A stretch of 8,388 nucleotides of DNA from Anaerolineales bacterium (GTDB lineage Bacteria; Chloroflexota; Anaerolineae; Anaerolineales; Villigracilaceae): NCBI GenBank assembly GCA_016789205.1, contig JAEURF010000062.1, forward strand, positions 1 through 8,388, given 5' to 3'. The notes below the pieces were generated by a model. It was not told the origin of the DNA and did not search any database. It saw only the letters and a list, made by a program, of their open reading frames with translations. The first letter of the stretch is position 1, and the number at the start of each line of letters is the position of its first letter. The position numbers and the translations under genes were made by a program. Positions 1 to 5,619 of this stretch are shown here, piece by piece.

Positions 1-1
1 A

Positions 2-1408
2 CAACAAGCTGGACTTGAGTCAGAAGCGATGTCACGTCAATTGGAATGGCAGAAGAGTCAATTAAGTCAATTAACTACTGAAATGAACGAGTCGGTTTTG
101 CTTCAAGAGAAGTTAAGCAATGCCTTAGTTCAAGTGGAAAATGATTCTGCAAATGCACAATCTGAATTAAAGATTGTGGCAGGAAAATTAAACGAATTAG
201 AAGCAGGGGAATTGCAAGAACAGGTTTCTTATTGGGGTACGCGCGCGGCAGTTGCTGAACAAAGTTTACAGACAATCCAAAATAAATTAAAAGAACGCAG
301 TGAAGAAATTAATCGGCTTGACTCGCGGCGTGTGGAGTTATCTACTCGTTTACAGGAATCAGAGACTTCATTGTTGGGGTTGGATGCAGAGAAGAATCAA
401 TTCCGTGAGCAAGAAACAAATTTGAATGTCCAACTTGAAGCGATGCGCGTACAAATTGAACCTGCAGAAAAAGATTTATCTATGGCGGAGCAAGAAGAGA
501 AACGCTTGCAAGATGCCGAAGCCAATGCCCAACGGACGTTTGCAAATGGGGAGCGCATGTATGGTCAGGTGCAATTGGAACAACTCCGCAAGAATGAAGC
601 CTTAGAAAATTTACAACAAAAGATTACGGATGATTTTGGTTTGGTAATGTTTGAGTATGCGGACGATGTTTCGGGTCCGGTACCTTTGCCGATTGAAGGC
701 ATGGTAGAGCAATTGCCTGTGGTGACTGAACTCGCGCCTGAATTGGAAGAACAATTGACTCATCATCGGGCGCAGATGCGACGCATGGGTCCGATTAATC
801 CAGATGCGAAAGTGGAATACGACCAAGAAAAAGAACGTTATGAGTTTATGAAAACGCAAGTGGAAGATTTGCGCAAAGCTCAAACGGATTTGAAACAAGT
901 GGTTGCTGAGTTAGATGAATTAACCAAACAAGAATTTGTGAAAACATTTGATGCGGTTGATAAACAATTCCGTGAGACGTTTGTGCGTTTGTTCGGTGGC
1001 GGCTCAGCGAGACTTGCTTTAACTGACCCTGAAAATTTAGTTGAGACAGGTATTGAAATTGAAGCACGTTTGCCCGGCAGACGTGAACAAGGTTTGGCTT
1101 TGCTTTCCGGTGGTGAAAGAAGTTTAACAGCGATTGCTTTGGTATTTGCTTTATTAAAAGTTTCACCGACTCCAGTTTGCGTGATGGATGAAGTGGATGC
1201 CATGTTAGATGAAGCCAATGTCGGGCGTTTTAGAGATTTGCTTGTAGATTTAAGTAAAGATACACAATTTATTATCATCACACATAATCGCAACACAGTT
1301 CAAGCCGCAGATGTGATTTATGGCGTGACGATGGGACGCGACTCGGCGAGTCAGATTATCAGTTTGAGATTAGACCAAGTCACGGATGATATGTTGAAAC
1401 GAGGATAA
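2..1408 (+). CDS. smc: Chromosome segregation protein SMC, C-terminal part (5' end cut by window edge)
   Basis: SMC is a homodimeric coiled-coil ATPase that compacts and helps segregate the chromosome. The frame is open from the first bases, so the ATP-binding N-terminal half, the first coiled-coil arm and the hinge lie upstream. What is visible (468 codons) is the returning coiled coil, rich in Glu, Gln, Lys and Leu (roughly the first 230 residues), a Pro-rich connector, then the motif MGPINPDA followed by a short coil that leads into the head, as in other bacterial SMCs. The C-terminal head shows the ABC signature LLSGGERSLTA (around 1100-1132), Walker B with the D-loop CVMDEVDAMLDEANV (DE at 1187-1192), and the H-loop ITHNRNTV (His at 1283-1285). 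It ends normally at TAA. It is followed by a strong terminator and faces the convergent prolyl isomerase gene. All head motifs look intact. The Met at 29 is internal, not the start. Confidence 0.96.
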   Translation, partial: QQAGLESEAMSRQLEWQKSQLSQLTTEMNESVLLQEKLSNALVQVENDSANAQSELKIVAGKLNELEAGELQEQVSYWGTRAAVAEQSLQTIQNKLKERSEEINRLDSRRVELSTRLQESETSLLGLDAEKNQFREQETNLNVQLEAMRVQIEPAEKDLSMAEQEEKRLQDAEANAQRTFANGERMYGQVQLEQLRKNEALENLQQKITDDFGLVMFEYADDVSGPVPLPIEGMVEQLPVVTELAPELEEQLTHHRAQMRRMGPINPDAKVEYDQEKERYEFMKTQVEDLRKAQTDLKQVVAELDELTKQEFVKTFDAVDKQFRETFVRLFGGGSARLALTDPENLVETGIEIEARLPGRREQGLALLSGGERSLTAIALVFALLKVSPTPVCVMDEVDAMLDEANVGRFRDLLVDLSKDTQFIIITHNRNTVQAADVIYGVTMGRDSASQIISLRLDQVTDDMLKRG

Positions 1409-1422
1409 GAGAATCGGCAAAT

Positions 1423-1455
1423 AAAAACTCACTTCTATTATAGAAGTGAGTTTTT
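1423..1455. terminator. Bidirectional intrinsic terminator between smc and the prolyl isomerase gene
   Basis: A perfect 15-bp inverted repeat (1423-1437 against 1441-1455) has a three-base TTA loop. The left arm starts with five A and the right arm ends with five T, so a U-tract follows the stem in RNA from either strand. It lies 14 bp after the smc stop and about 60 bp beyond the stop of the convergent gene at 1515, as expected for a shared terminator. Confidence 0.9.
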
Positions 1456-1461
1456 GTTTAA

Positions 1462-1507
1462 TGAGGAGATTGCTTCGTCGGTCACGAACTGACCTCCTCA
1501 CAATGAC
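1462..1507 (-). repeat. Dispersed intergenic repeat, copy 1 (GTCATTG...GAAGCAATCTC type)
   Basis: Read on the minus strand this begins GTCATTGTGAGGAG and ends GAAGCAATCTCCTCA. The same ends and spacing recur on the plus strand at 4266-4303 (GTCATTGCGAGG ... AAAGCAATCTCGCCTC). The unit is palindromic: TGAGGAG (1462-1468) pairs with CTCCTCA (1494-1500), and the middle can fold as TTCGT/ACGAA (1474-1478 with 1484-1488) or as GGTCA/TGACC (1480-1484 with 1490-1494). From memory, repeats of this form occur between genes in many unrelated bacteria; that is recollection, not a search result. Confidence 0.7.
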
Positions 1508-1514
1508 CTGAGAT

Positions 1515-2936
1515 TTATCGAATCGGAGTCAACGTCACTGCTTGGAAGGTGGCGATTGATTCTGCGCGGGCAGTCTGTTCTACAGAGGCTTGTTCTGTAG
1601 CCGCCGTAATAAAGTTTGGTTCAGTGGGTACACGCGTTTTCCAAAAGTCAAATGTTTCAACTGGATAGTCTTTTTCACGCGCGGTAGTTAACCATTCTTG
1701 GAAGGTTGCGTTTTTTGCAGATTCAATTTGGTCAGCAGACATAGGGCGTTCTTGCTTTGCTACCAATTGAATGATGTGAAATCCAAAACTACTTTGCACT
1801 GGAGTGAGTGTGATATCACCGGGTTTATCAAGAGCGAATGCCGCCGTTTCGAACTCAGCAACCATCATGCCTGTGCCAAACCAGCCTAAGTCTCCGCCTT
1901 GCACTGCGGAGGCTGTGTCTGTTGAATATTCTTGGGCGAGTTCAGCAAAATCTTCACCAGCTTGTAATCTGGCGATGAGGTCGTTCGCAAGTTGTTCATC
2001 AGCAACAAGAATGTGACGTGCCCAAACTTGAGTTTGAGTTGATTTTACGTCTGCGGTGATTTGCTCGCGTAATTTTTTCTGAAGAATTTGGTTTTCAAAG
2101 AAAGTTCGATAATAATCTTCACTGAAACCAAATTTAACAAGGTTTTCACTTAAGTCAGAAACTGTGTTTTGGAAGCCTTCTTCTGTATAAGGTGTAGCGG
2201 TAGGCAACGGTGTAGATGTAGGACCAGCTGTCCCCGTAGGAAGAGGCGTGCTTGTTGCGGTCAAAGTCATTGTTGGTTGTGGTGTTACGTCTATCGCAGT
2301 AGCTGTTGGTAATGGCGTTGAGGTTGCGGGCAATGTCGGTGTGACGATGAGCAGTGCTTCAATTGGCATTTCAGGCGTTACAAAGGGGGTTGGTGTGATG
2401 GTAGGGGTGGGGGTGCCATTTGGAAAATAATTAAAAGCACTTTGTAAGGCTTCTTGTAATTCTGCTTCACTAACTGTGATTCCGCGTTTCTGCGCTTCTT
2501 GGCGGATGATTTCTTCATTAATCATTTGGTCTAGGATAGATTGACCAACCATTTCAGGTGTATTTAATTGAAATTGTATTTGTTGCAATTGAGAATTGAG
2601 GTCAAATCCTAAAAACTGTGAAGCGGTTTCTGCGCTACCCAATATCTGTGCGTATTGTTGATATTCAACATATTGATTCAAAAGATTTTGACGTTCTAAC
2701 TTTACACGCGGTTCAAAATCTTTCAGAAGAATTTCCGCTTCTCCTACCTTTGCAATGGGTCGCTGAACCTGAAAATAATTGATATCCAACCAGCCATAGA
2801 TGAGCAATAGAATCACTGCACCTAAAATTCCGCAGAAAATGTAAAGGATGAGGCGGGTTTGTTGTTTTTCACGTTGCAAGCGGGCAACATGTTTTTTATG
2901 TTGTAATACGGGCTTGTTACCCGATTCGTTCGACAT
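1515..2936 (-). CDS. Membrane-anchored parvulin-type peptidyl-prolyl cis-trans isomerase (SurA/PrsA-like foldase)
   Basis: Likely an extracytoplasmic foldase that isomerises Xaa-Pro bonds in exported proteins. The 473-residue product has a basic N-terminus (Lys/Arg-rich, residues 8-28), one membrane segment (about 28-49) that should act as an uncleaved signal anchor, a SurA-like N-terminal helical region (about 57-172), a Thr/Pro-rich linker (about 173-250) with three TSTPLPT copies (205, 228, 240), a further helical stretch, and a parvulin domain (about 300-400). Parvulin motifs include ARHIL (His308), GGDLGWFG (348-354), the Met and Phe of GMM...EF...AAF, and FGFHIIQ (His387). A Thr/Ala-rich tail of about 70 residues follows. 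The start has AAGGAA eight bases upstream. The gene lies about 100 bp after rpsR on the same strand, behind a palindrome, so whether it joins that operon is unclear. Cys35 lies inside the membrane segment without a proper lipobox, so I do not call a lipoprotein. Function is firm; which clients it serves is unknown. Confidence 0.9.
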   Translation of the reverse strand: MSNESGNKPVLQHKKHVARLQREKQQTRLILYIFCGILGAVILLLIYGWLDINYFQVQRPIAKVGEAEILLKDFEPRVKLERQNLLNQYVEYQQYAQILGSAETASQFLGFDLNSQLQQIQFQLNTPEMVGQSILDQMINEEIIRQEAQKRGITVSEAELQEALQSAFNYFPNGTPTPTITPTPFVTPEMPIEALLIVTPTLPATSTPLPTATAIDVTPQPTMTLTATSTPLPTGTAGPTSTPLPTATPYTEEGFQNTVSDLSENLVKFGFSEDYYRTFFENQILQKKLREQITADVKSTQTQVWARHILVADEQLANDLIARLQAGEDFAELAQEYSTDTASAVQGGDLGWFGTGMMVAEFETAAFALDKPGDITLTPVQSSFGFHIIQLVAKQERPMSADQIESAKNATFQEWLTTAREKDYPVETFDFWKTRVPTEPNFITAATEQASVEQTARAESIATFQAVTLTPIR

Positions 2937-2966
2937 ATGTATATTTCCTTAATTGATTTAATACAC

Positions 2967-3005
2967 CGTCCTGCAAAAGGTGCGACGCACTTAAATTGCA
3001 GGACG
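2967..3005. repeat. 39-bp palindromic element between rpsR and the prolyl isomerase gene
   Basis: CGTCCTGCAA (2967-2976) pairs perfectly with TTGCAGGACG (2996-3005). Inside it, GTGC (2980-2983) pairs with GCAC (2987-2990) around GAC, giving one long stem with a small internal loop. On the plus strand TTTTGTTC follows, but neighbouring transcription is on the minus strand, where the sequence after the stem (GTGTATTAAATC) has no U-tract. A standard intrinsic terminator for rpsR is therefore doubtful. A palindromic intergenic repeat, or an RNA processing or pausing hairpin, fits better. Confidence 0.65.
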
Positions 3006-3037
3006 TTTTGTTCTATGCCCCGTAAAGTTTAAGGCGA

Positions 3038-3319
3038 TTATCGAATACTTTCTGCGCCACTGAATGGCAAAAGTGCCACATGGCGAGATTGCTTCACAGC
3101 CGCCGCAACTACACGTTGATGTTTTGCGCAGGCGCCAGTTTGGCGGCGCGGACGAATGTTGCCATCTTCCGTGATGTATTTTCGCAGAAGGTCAACATTT
3201 TTATAATCAATTGTCAGGGTTTTATCGGCACAGAATGCGCAGAACTTTGGTTTCGCAAAAAACTTGCGGTCACCGCGTTCGCCACCTTCTCCACCGTAGG
3301 AATTTCTTTCTTCAGCCAT
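3038..3319 (-). CDS. rpsR: 30S ribosomal protein S18
   Basis: S18 sits on the 30S platform, where it binds S6 and 16S rRNA. The 93-residue product has a Gly/Glu-rich N-terminal tail (MAEERNSYGGEGG), then the S18 core: FCAFCADKTLTIDYKNVDLL, GNIRPRRQTG and CAKHQRVVAAAVKQSRHVALLPF. Cys27, Cys30, Cys64 and His67 are placed as in the zinc-binding form of bacterial S18, which some lineages such as E. coli have lost. I chose the start at 3319 because the product then begins like other S18 proteins and a GGAG lies 10 bases upstream. An upstream in-frame ATG at 3373 falls inside a palindromic repeat and would add an 18-residue extension with no family support. It is the last gene of rpsF-ssb-rpsR. The 78-bp gap to ssb is filled mostly by the 54-bp element. 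Confidence 0.96.
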   Translation of the reverse strand: MAEERNSYGGEGGERGDRKFFAKPKFCAFCADKTLTIDYKNVDLLRKYITEDGNIRPRRQTGACAKHQRVVAAAVKQSRHVALLPFSGAESIR

Positions 3320-3344
3320 TGTACATATACTCCAAAAATAATTT

Positions 3345-3398
3345 GTGTAGGATACGCTCTCTGGCGTATCCATCAGCGTTAGAGAACGCTGACTACAC
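3345..3398. repeat. 54-bp two-hairpin palindromic element between ssb and rpsR
   Basis: The outer inverted repeat GTGTAG (3345-3350) / CTACAC (3393-3398) encloses two 20-base hairpins separated by CA. The first is GATACGC (3351-3357) / GCGTATC (3364-3370); the second is TCAGCGTT (3373-3380) / AACGCTGA (3385-3392). All pairs are perfect, so the RNA or an extruded strand can form a three-way junction. Reversing and complementing the whole unit lines hairpin 1 up with hairpin 2 over the same 20-base length, with a shared TCTCT core and stem differences that keep pairing. It abuts the last base of the ssb stop codon. In the mRNA it is followed by AAATTATTTTT, so partial attenuation before rpsR is possible. 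The design resembles REPIN or MITE units. Confidence 0.8.
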
Positions 3399-3820
3399 TA
3401 AAAGGGAAAATCATCTTCCGCCGCACCAGTGATTGCGTCAGGCGGGGATGCGTGTTCTGCTTCTTGGGATTGGTTGTTTGAATCGCGCCGGTCTCCAAGC
3501 ATAATCATTTCATTGGCAACCACTTCAACAGTGGTATGTTTGACACCTTCTTTATCGTCCCAGCGCCGAGTTTGCAAACGTCCTTCAATGTAAACATGCT
3601 TACCCTTTGAAAGAAAATTCTTGCATGTTTCAGCCAAAGGTCCCCAAGCCACAATATTGAACCATTCGGTTTCGTTGTGACGTTCGCCATCTGGGCTGTT
3701 CCACGTGCGGCTGACTGCTACAGAAAATGTAGTAACAGGCTTGCCAGAAGGCGTGTAACGCATTTCAGGGTCTTTTCCAAGATGTCCGATAATTTGAACT
3801 TTATTGAGTCCGCGAGTCAT
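3398..3820 (-). CDS. ssb: Single-stranded DNA-binding protein SSB
   Basis: SSB coats single-stranded DNA in replication, repair and recombination and recruits partners through its C-terminal tip. The 140-residue product has the OB-fold (about 3-108), opening LNKVQIIGHLGKDPEMRYTPSG, with aromatic residues typical of the DNA-binding surface (Trp40, Trp53, Phe54, Trp59, Trp87) and the motif YIEGRLQTRRW. The tail is short (about 111-134) and ends in the acidic tip EDDFPF, the form that docks on partner proteins. Start choice: AAGGAG (3827-3832) touches the first ATG at 3826 directly, which is too close, but lies six bases from the in-frame ATG at 3820, giving MTRGLNKV. I therefore prefer 3820; the longer form would add Met-Lys. 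It is the middle gene of rpsF-ssb-rpsR, 37 bases after rpsF. This looks like the main chromosomal SSB. Confidence 0.96.
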   Translation of the reverse strand: MTRGLNKVQIIGHLGKDPEMRYTPSGKPVTTFSVAVSRTWNSPDGERHNETEWFNIVAWGPLAETCKNFLSKGKHVYIEGRLQTRRWDDKEGVKHTTVEVVANEMIMLGDRRDSNNQSQEAEHASPPDAITGAAEDDFPF

Positions 3821-3826
3821 CTTCAT

Positions 3827-3832
3827 CTCCTT
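3827..3832 (-). promoter_or_regulatory. Shine-Dalgarno site that decides the ssb start
   Basis: AAGGAG on the minus strand directly abuts ATG at 3826 and is six bases from the next in-frame ATG at 3820. Normal spacing favours the second ATG as the start of ssb. Confidence 0.7.
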
Positions 3833-3857
3833 GAAAATTCGGGCAATTCAAAACTCA

Positions 3858-4142
3858 TTAACCAACTACAGAAAGCATGTGTCGCAAAACTGATTCTTGA
3901 TAACGCAAATTGCGTTCAAGGTCAGATGTTGCGGCAGGATTCATGGTCACATTCAAAAGCACATATTGACCTTCACGTTGCTTCTTGACGTAAGAAGCAA
4001 GTTTACGCCTGCCCCACACCTCAGCCTTATCAACGCTACCGCCAGATTCGCTAATCCAACCTTTTACCTTGTCAAGCACGCCGTTAAAAGCGGTCTCATC
4101 CAAATCAGGCTGGATAATGCACATCAATTCATATTTACGCAT
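3858..4142 (-). CDS. rpsF: 30S ribosomal protein S6
   Basis: S6 pairs with S18 on the platform of the small ribosomal subunit. The 94-residue product is a standard S6: MRKYELMCIIQPDLDE at the N-terminus, GGSVDKAEVWGRRKLASYVKK in the middle, GQYVLLNVTMNP, and the C-terminal LERNLRYQESVLRHML. The start at 4142 matches the family and has a strong AAGGAGG eight bases upstream. A longer reading to 4211 would add 23 residues with no family support and would swallow the ribosome binding site. It is the first gene of rpsF-ssb-rpsR, a gene order conserved in many bacteria, and the cluster lacks rplI in this window. Its ribosome binding site can be drawn in a hairpin loop (4143-4161), which may bear on control. 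Confidence 0.97.
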   Translation of the reverse strand: MRKYELMCIIQPDLDETAFNGVLDKVKGWISESGGSVDKAEVWGRRKLASYVKKQREGQYVLLNVTMNPAATSDLERNLRYQESVLRHMLSVVG

Positions 4143-4161
4143 TGGGAAAACCTCCTTTCCA
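4143..4161 (-). promoter_or_regulatory. rpsF ribosome binding site displayed in a small hairpin loop
   Basis: On the minus strand TGGAAA (4161-4156) can pair with TTTCC and a final A (4149-4143, with one bulged C), leaving the Shine-Dalgarno GGAGG with one T as the loop. The start codon follows immediately. Leaders of rpsF in several bacteria bind the S6:S18 complex for feedback control. Whether this leader does so is inference; the pairing itself is seen directly but is short. Confidence 0.4.
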
Positions 4162-4210
4162 TGGGTTTGCTCAAGTTCAAATCGTAGATTCGCCAAGAGC
4201 GGAAGGAACA

Positions 4211-4237
4211 TATATAAAATGTACCTAAATTATTAAA
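4211..4237 (-). promoter_or_regulatory. Possible promoter for the rpsF cluster
   Basis: On the minus strand an AT-rich run gives a -10-like TATATA (4216-4211) with a weak -35-like TTTAAT (4237-4232) at 15-base spacing. A start near 4204 would leave a leader of about 60 bases before rpsF. The match is weak and position is the main argument. Confidence 0.25.
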
Positions 4238-4265
4238 GCGGGGCGAAGTTTACCACAGATTTTTC

Positions 4266-4303
4266 GTCATTGCGAGGCGAAGCCAAAGCAATCTCGCCTC
4301 ATT
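4266..4303 (+). repeat. Dispersed intergenic repeat, copy 2 (GTCATTGCGAGG type)
   Basis: This is the second copy of the unit at 1462-1507, in the opposite orientation. It begins GTCATTGCGAGGCGAAG and ends AAGCAATCTCGCCTC. GAGGCGA (4274-4280) pairs perfectly with TCGCCTC (4294-4300), so the unit is a hairpin. It is shorter in the middle than copy 1; the ends are conserved and the interior differs. Confidence 0.7.
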
Positions 4304-4366
4304 CCTACGGGTAAACCTGCTTCTGTTTCCCTCAACCTTTTCTTTAGCCTCAGCCCAACCCTATAT

Positions 4367-4429
4367 CACCCCTTCGGGGTTCATCTTCATTTTGCATGAA
4401 TTTCTATAATCATTTCATCCCTACGGGAT
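4367..4429 (-). repeat. Dispersed repeat with paired CCCGTAGGG / CCCCGAAGGGG hairpins
   Basis: On the minus strand the unit runs ATCCCGTAGGGATGAAATG, then GATTATAG, then a spacer, then ACCCCGAAGGGGTG. The two ends are tight hairpins: ATCCC/GGGAT (4417-4421 with 4425-4429) and ACCCC/GGGGT (4368-4372 with 4376-4380). A related fragment CCTACGGG lies at 4304-4311. I recall near-identical units between genes in draft genomes of several phyla; that is memory and not a search. Confidence 0.6.
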
Positions 4430-4432
4430 TTT

Positions 4433-4474
4433 GCTAACAGCCAATCGCTAACAGCTAATTGCTAACTAAAAGCT
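4433..4474. repeat. Degenerate 14-bp tandem repeat ending in the PHP stop codon
   Basis: Unit 1 (4433-4446, GCTAACAGCCAATC) and unit 2 (4447-4460, GCTAACAGCTAATT) match at 12 of 14 positions. Unit 3 (4461-4474) keeps only the leading GCTAAC. The array runs into the stop codon of the minus-strand PHP gene (4473-4475). Confidence 0.6.
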
Positions 4475-5534
4475 ACCTGACATAAATGGGATTGCTATAA
4501 ATCCAGCCGCGTTTTTTACCTAAATAATTTTTATACACTTCAATTCGATATACTCCGGGTTCTGTGGTGATATGCGTACAAGCAATTTGATTCTTCCACG
4601 TTTGAATCGCCTGACCATTTTTTATCAAAACGATTTCTGCATGAAATGGAAGTTTTGCTTGTAAGGTCACTCCGCCTTTGGCTTGGATTTCATCTCCCAT
4701 GATGGAGGAAGAATCTTTGCCTTGTGCTGAAAAGCGGAATCCGTTTGTGGGTGCGGGTAAATCATAGCCGACGAAGCAATGTCCGCTGGCGAGGGCTTTG
4801 TAGATTAATGATTTGTCGAGGTTCACGTCACCAGTGAGAGGCGTGGAAAGAAGCGTGTGTGTGTTGACTGTGCGAAAGTGAAAATCGTACGGGAAAATAA
4901 TCTTGTGAATAAATCCCATGTTCATATGTAAAGCGTGTGCATCTGAGCCACCAATGGCGACCACTTTTTGACCACTCTCCAAAAGTTCATCCCATTTTTT
5001 AATCGTCTTTGGAATTGGACGATGCCCTACAAATTTTGGAAAGAAAGCATAAAACGCGCCATGAAGTTTTGTTGGCACGACTGTTTTTAATTCACTTAAT
5101 GCGTTCCATAATTCAATACCCGTATAATTTTGCACGGACCAATCTTCCCAAGAAATATCAATTTCGTTGAAGGCTTTGGCTTCGGGGTCATCGGGATGTG
5201 CAAGGAAACAAATTCCGCCGGCATGTGCTACTTGGTTAATTAAATTTTGTGGGTTTTCTGCAAATGTAGCCAGTTCACGATTTGCACCAAAAACAAGCAA
5301 ATGATTTTTTTGCGGATTACGGGCTTGGTCATGCACTTCTTCGCCGATGAGCATGAGCAGTTTTTTATTTTTTTCTTTGTAATAGCCTTCAAAACCCTGT
5401 ACCAAAATATTATGGTCGGTAACAATGACCACATCTACGCCTGCTTTAAAAGCGGCGGCGGCAATATCTTTGTGTGTGCCACTTCCGTCCGAGTAGCGGG
5501 TGTGCATGTGAAGGTTAATTGTGATTTCGTGCAT
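4473..5534 (-). CDS. PHP-superfamily metal-dependent hydrolase (CehA/McbA-like)
   Basis: Probably a cytosolic metal-dependent phosphoesterase or hydrolase; the substrate cannot be told from sequence. The 353-residue product carries the PHP metal-ligand motifs in order: NLHMHTRYSDGSGT (His9, His11, Asp16), IVTDHN (Asp40, His41), GEEV (Glu65, Glu66), NHLLVFG (His78), FLAHPDD (His113) and GGSDAH (Asp198, His200). The last 70 or so residues look beta-rich and end WIYSNPIYVR, an ending I associate with the CehA/McbA branch, whose named members hydrolyse carbaryl or related compounds. There is no signal peptide or membrane segment. No Shine-Dalgarno precedes the ATG; TATACA lies 8 bases upstream, so a leaderless transcript is possible. 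It is divergent from secG and shows no operon partner. The family call is firm; the subfamily is tentative. Confidence 0.88.
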   Translation of the reverse strand: MHEITINLHMHTRYSDGSGTHKDIAAAAFKAGVDVVIVTDHNILVQGFEGYYKEKNKKLLMLIGEEVHDQARNPQKNHLLVFGANRELATFAENPQNLINQVAHAGGICFLAHPDDPEAKAFNEIDISWEDWSVQNYTGIELWNALSELKTVVPTKLHGAFYAFFPKFVGHRPIPKTIKKWDELLESGQKVVAIGGSDAHALHMNMGFIHKIIFPYDFHFRTVNTHTLLSTPLTGDVNLDKSLIYKALASGHCFVGYDLPAPTNGFRFSAQGKDSSSIMGDEIQAKGGVTLQAKLPFHAEIVLIKNGQAIQTWKNQIACTHITTEPGVYRIEVYKNYLGKKRGWIYSNPIYVR

Positions 5535-5550
5535 GATAGGCTTGTATAAA

Positions 5551-5606
5551 ATCTTTCTTCTTTCCTCTTTCTTTTCTTGATTAATGAAAGAAGAAAAAGG
5601 AAAGAT
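5551..5606. repeat. Pyrimidine/purine inverted repeat in the divergent PHP-secG gap
   Basis: A nearly pure pyrimidine run (5552-5578) is followed by a nearly pure purine run (5585-5605). TTTCTTCTTTC (5554-5564) is the exact reverse complement of 5586-5596, with a 21-base loop; the outer ATCTTTC/GAAAGAT (5551-5557 with 5600-5606) is an alternative pairing. It lies upstream of both divergent genes. Confidence 0.6.
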
Positions 5607-5619
5607 ACTTAGTTTATGC

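Larger units (their letters stand above)
4162..4472. other. Repeat-rich noncoding stretch between the PHP gene and rpsF
   Basis: No credible gene is present in this stretch of about 310 bases. Next to rpsF it holds the leader and a possible promoter. From 4265 it is made almost entirely of short repeats listed separately: a GTCATTG-type unit, a short CCTACGGG piece (4304-4311), a two-hairpin dispersed repeat (4367-4429), and a degenerate 14-bp tandem repeat running to the PHP stop codon. No clear poly-U intrinsic terminator for the PHP gene is visible. Confidence 0.75.

Noticed and set aside
846..1296. Minus-strand open frames across the SMC head
   Set aside because: They overlap the strongly conserved smc motifs in another frame and show no recognisable domain or ribosome binding site.
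2248..2430. Plus-strand open frame rich in Val and Gly
   Set aside because: It is the reverse side of the Thr/Pro-rich linker of the prolyl isomerase gene; the composition is a by-product of that repeat, and there is no start context.
2826..2838. Possible lipoprotein cysteine (Cys35) in the prolyl isomerase
   Set aside because: It lies in the membrane segment after a long charged N-terminus and lacks a proper lipobox, so a signal anchor is more likely.
3320..3373. Eighteen-residue N-terminal extension of S18 starting inside the palindrome
   Set aside because: No family support; the ATG is part of the 54-bp element, and the normal start has a ribosome binding site.
3345..3398. tRNA-like cloverleaf
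   Set aside because: It is too short (54 bases), with only two inner arms, no anticodon or T-loop motifs and no CCA-type end; the symmetry indicates a palindromic repeat.
3080..4187. Plus-strand open frames opposite rpsR, ssb and rpsF
   Set aside because: They are shadows of confidently identified genes on the other strand.
4143..4211. N-terminal extension of S6
   Set aside because: It would translate through a strong Shine-Dalgarno just before the canonical MRKYELM start.
4433..4474. Start of a CRISPR-like array
   Set aside because: Units are 14 bp, directly adjacent with no spacers, and degenerate; no cas gene is in view.
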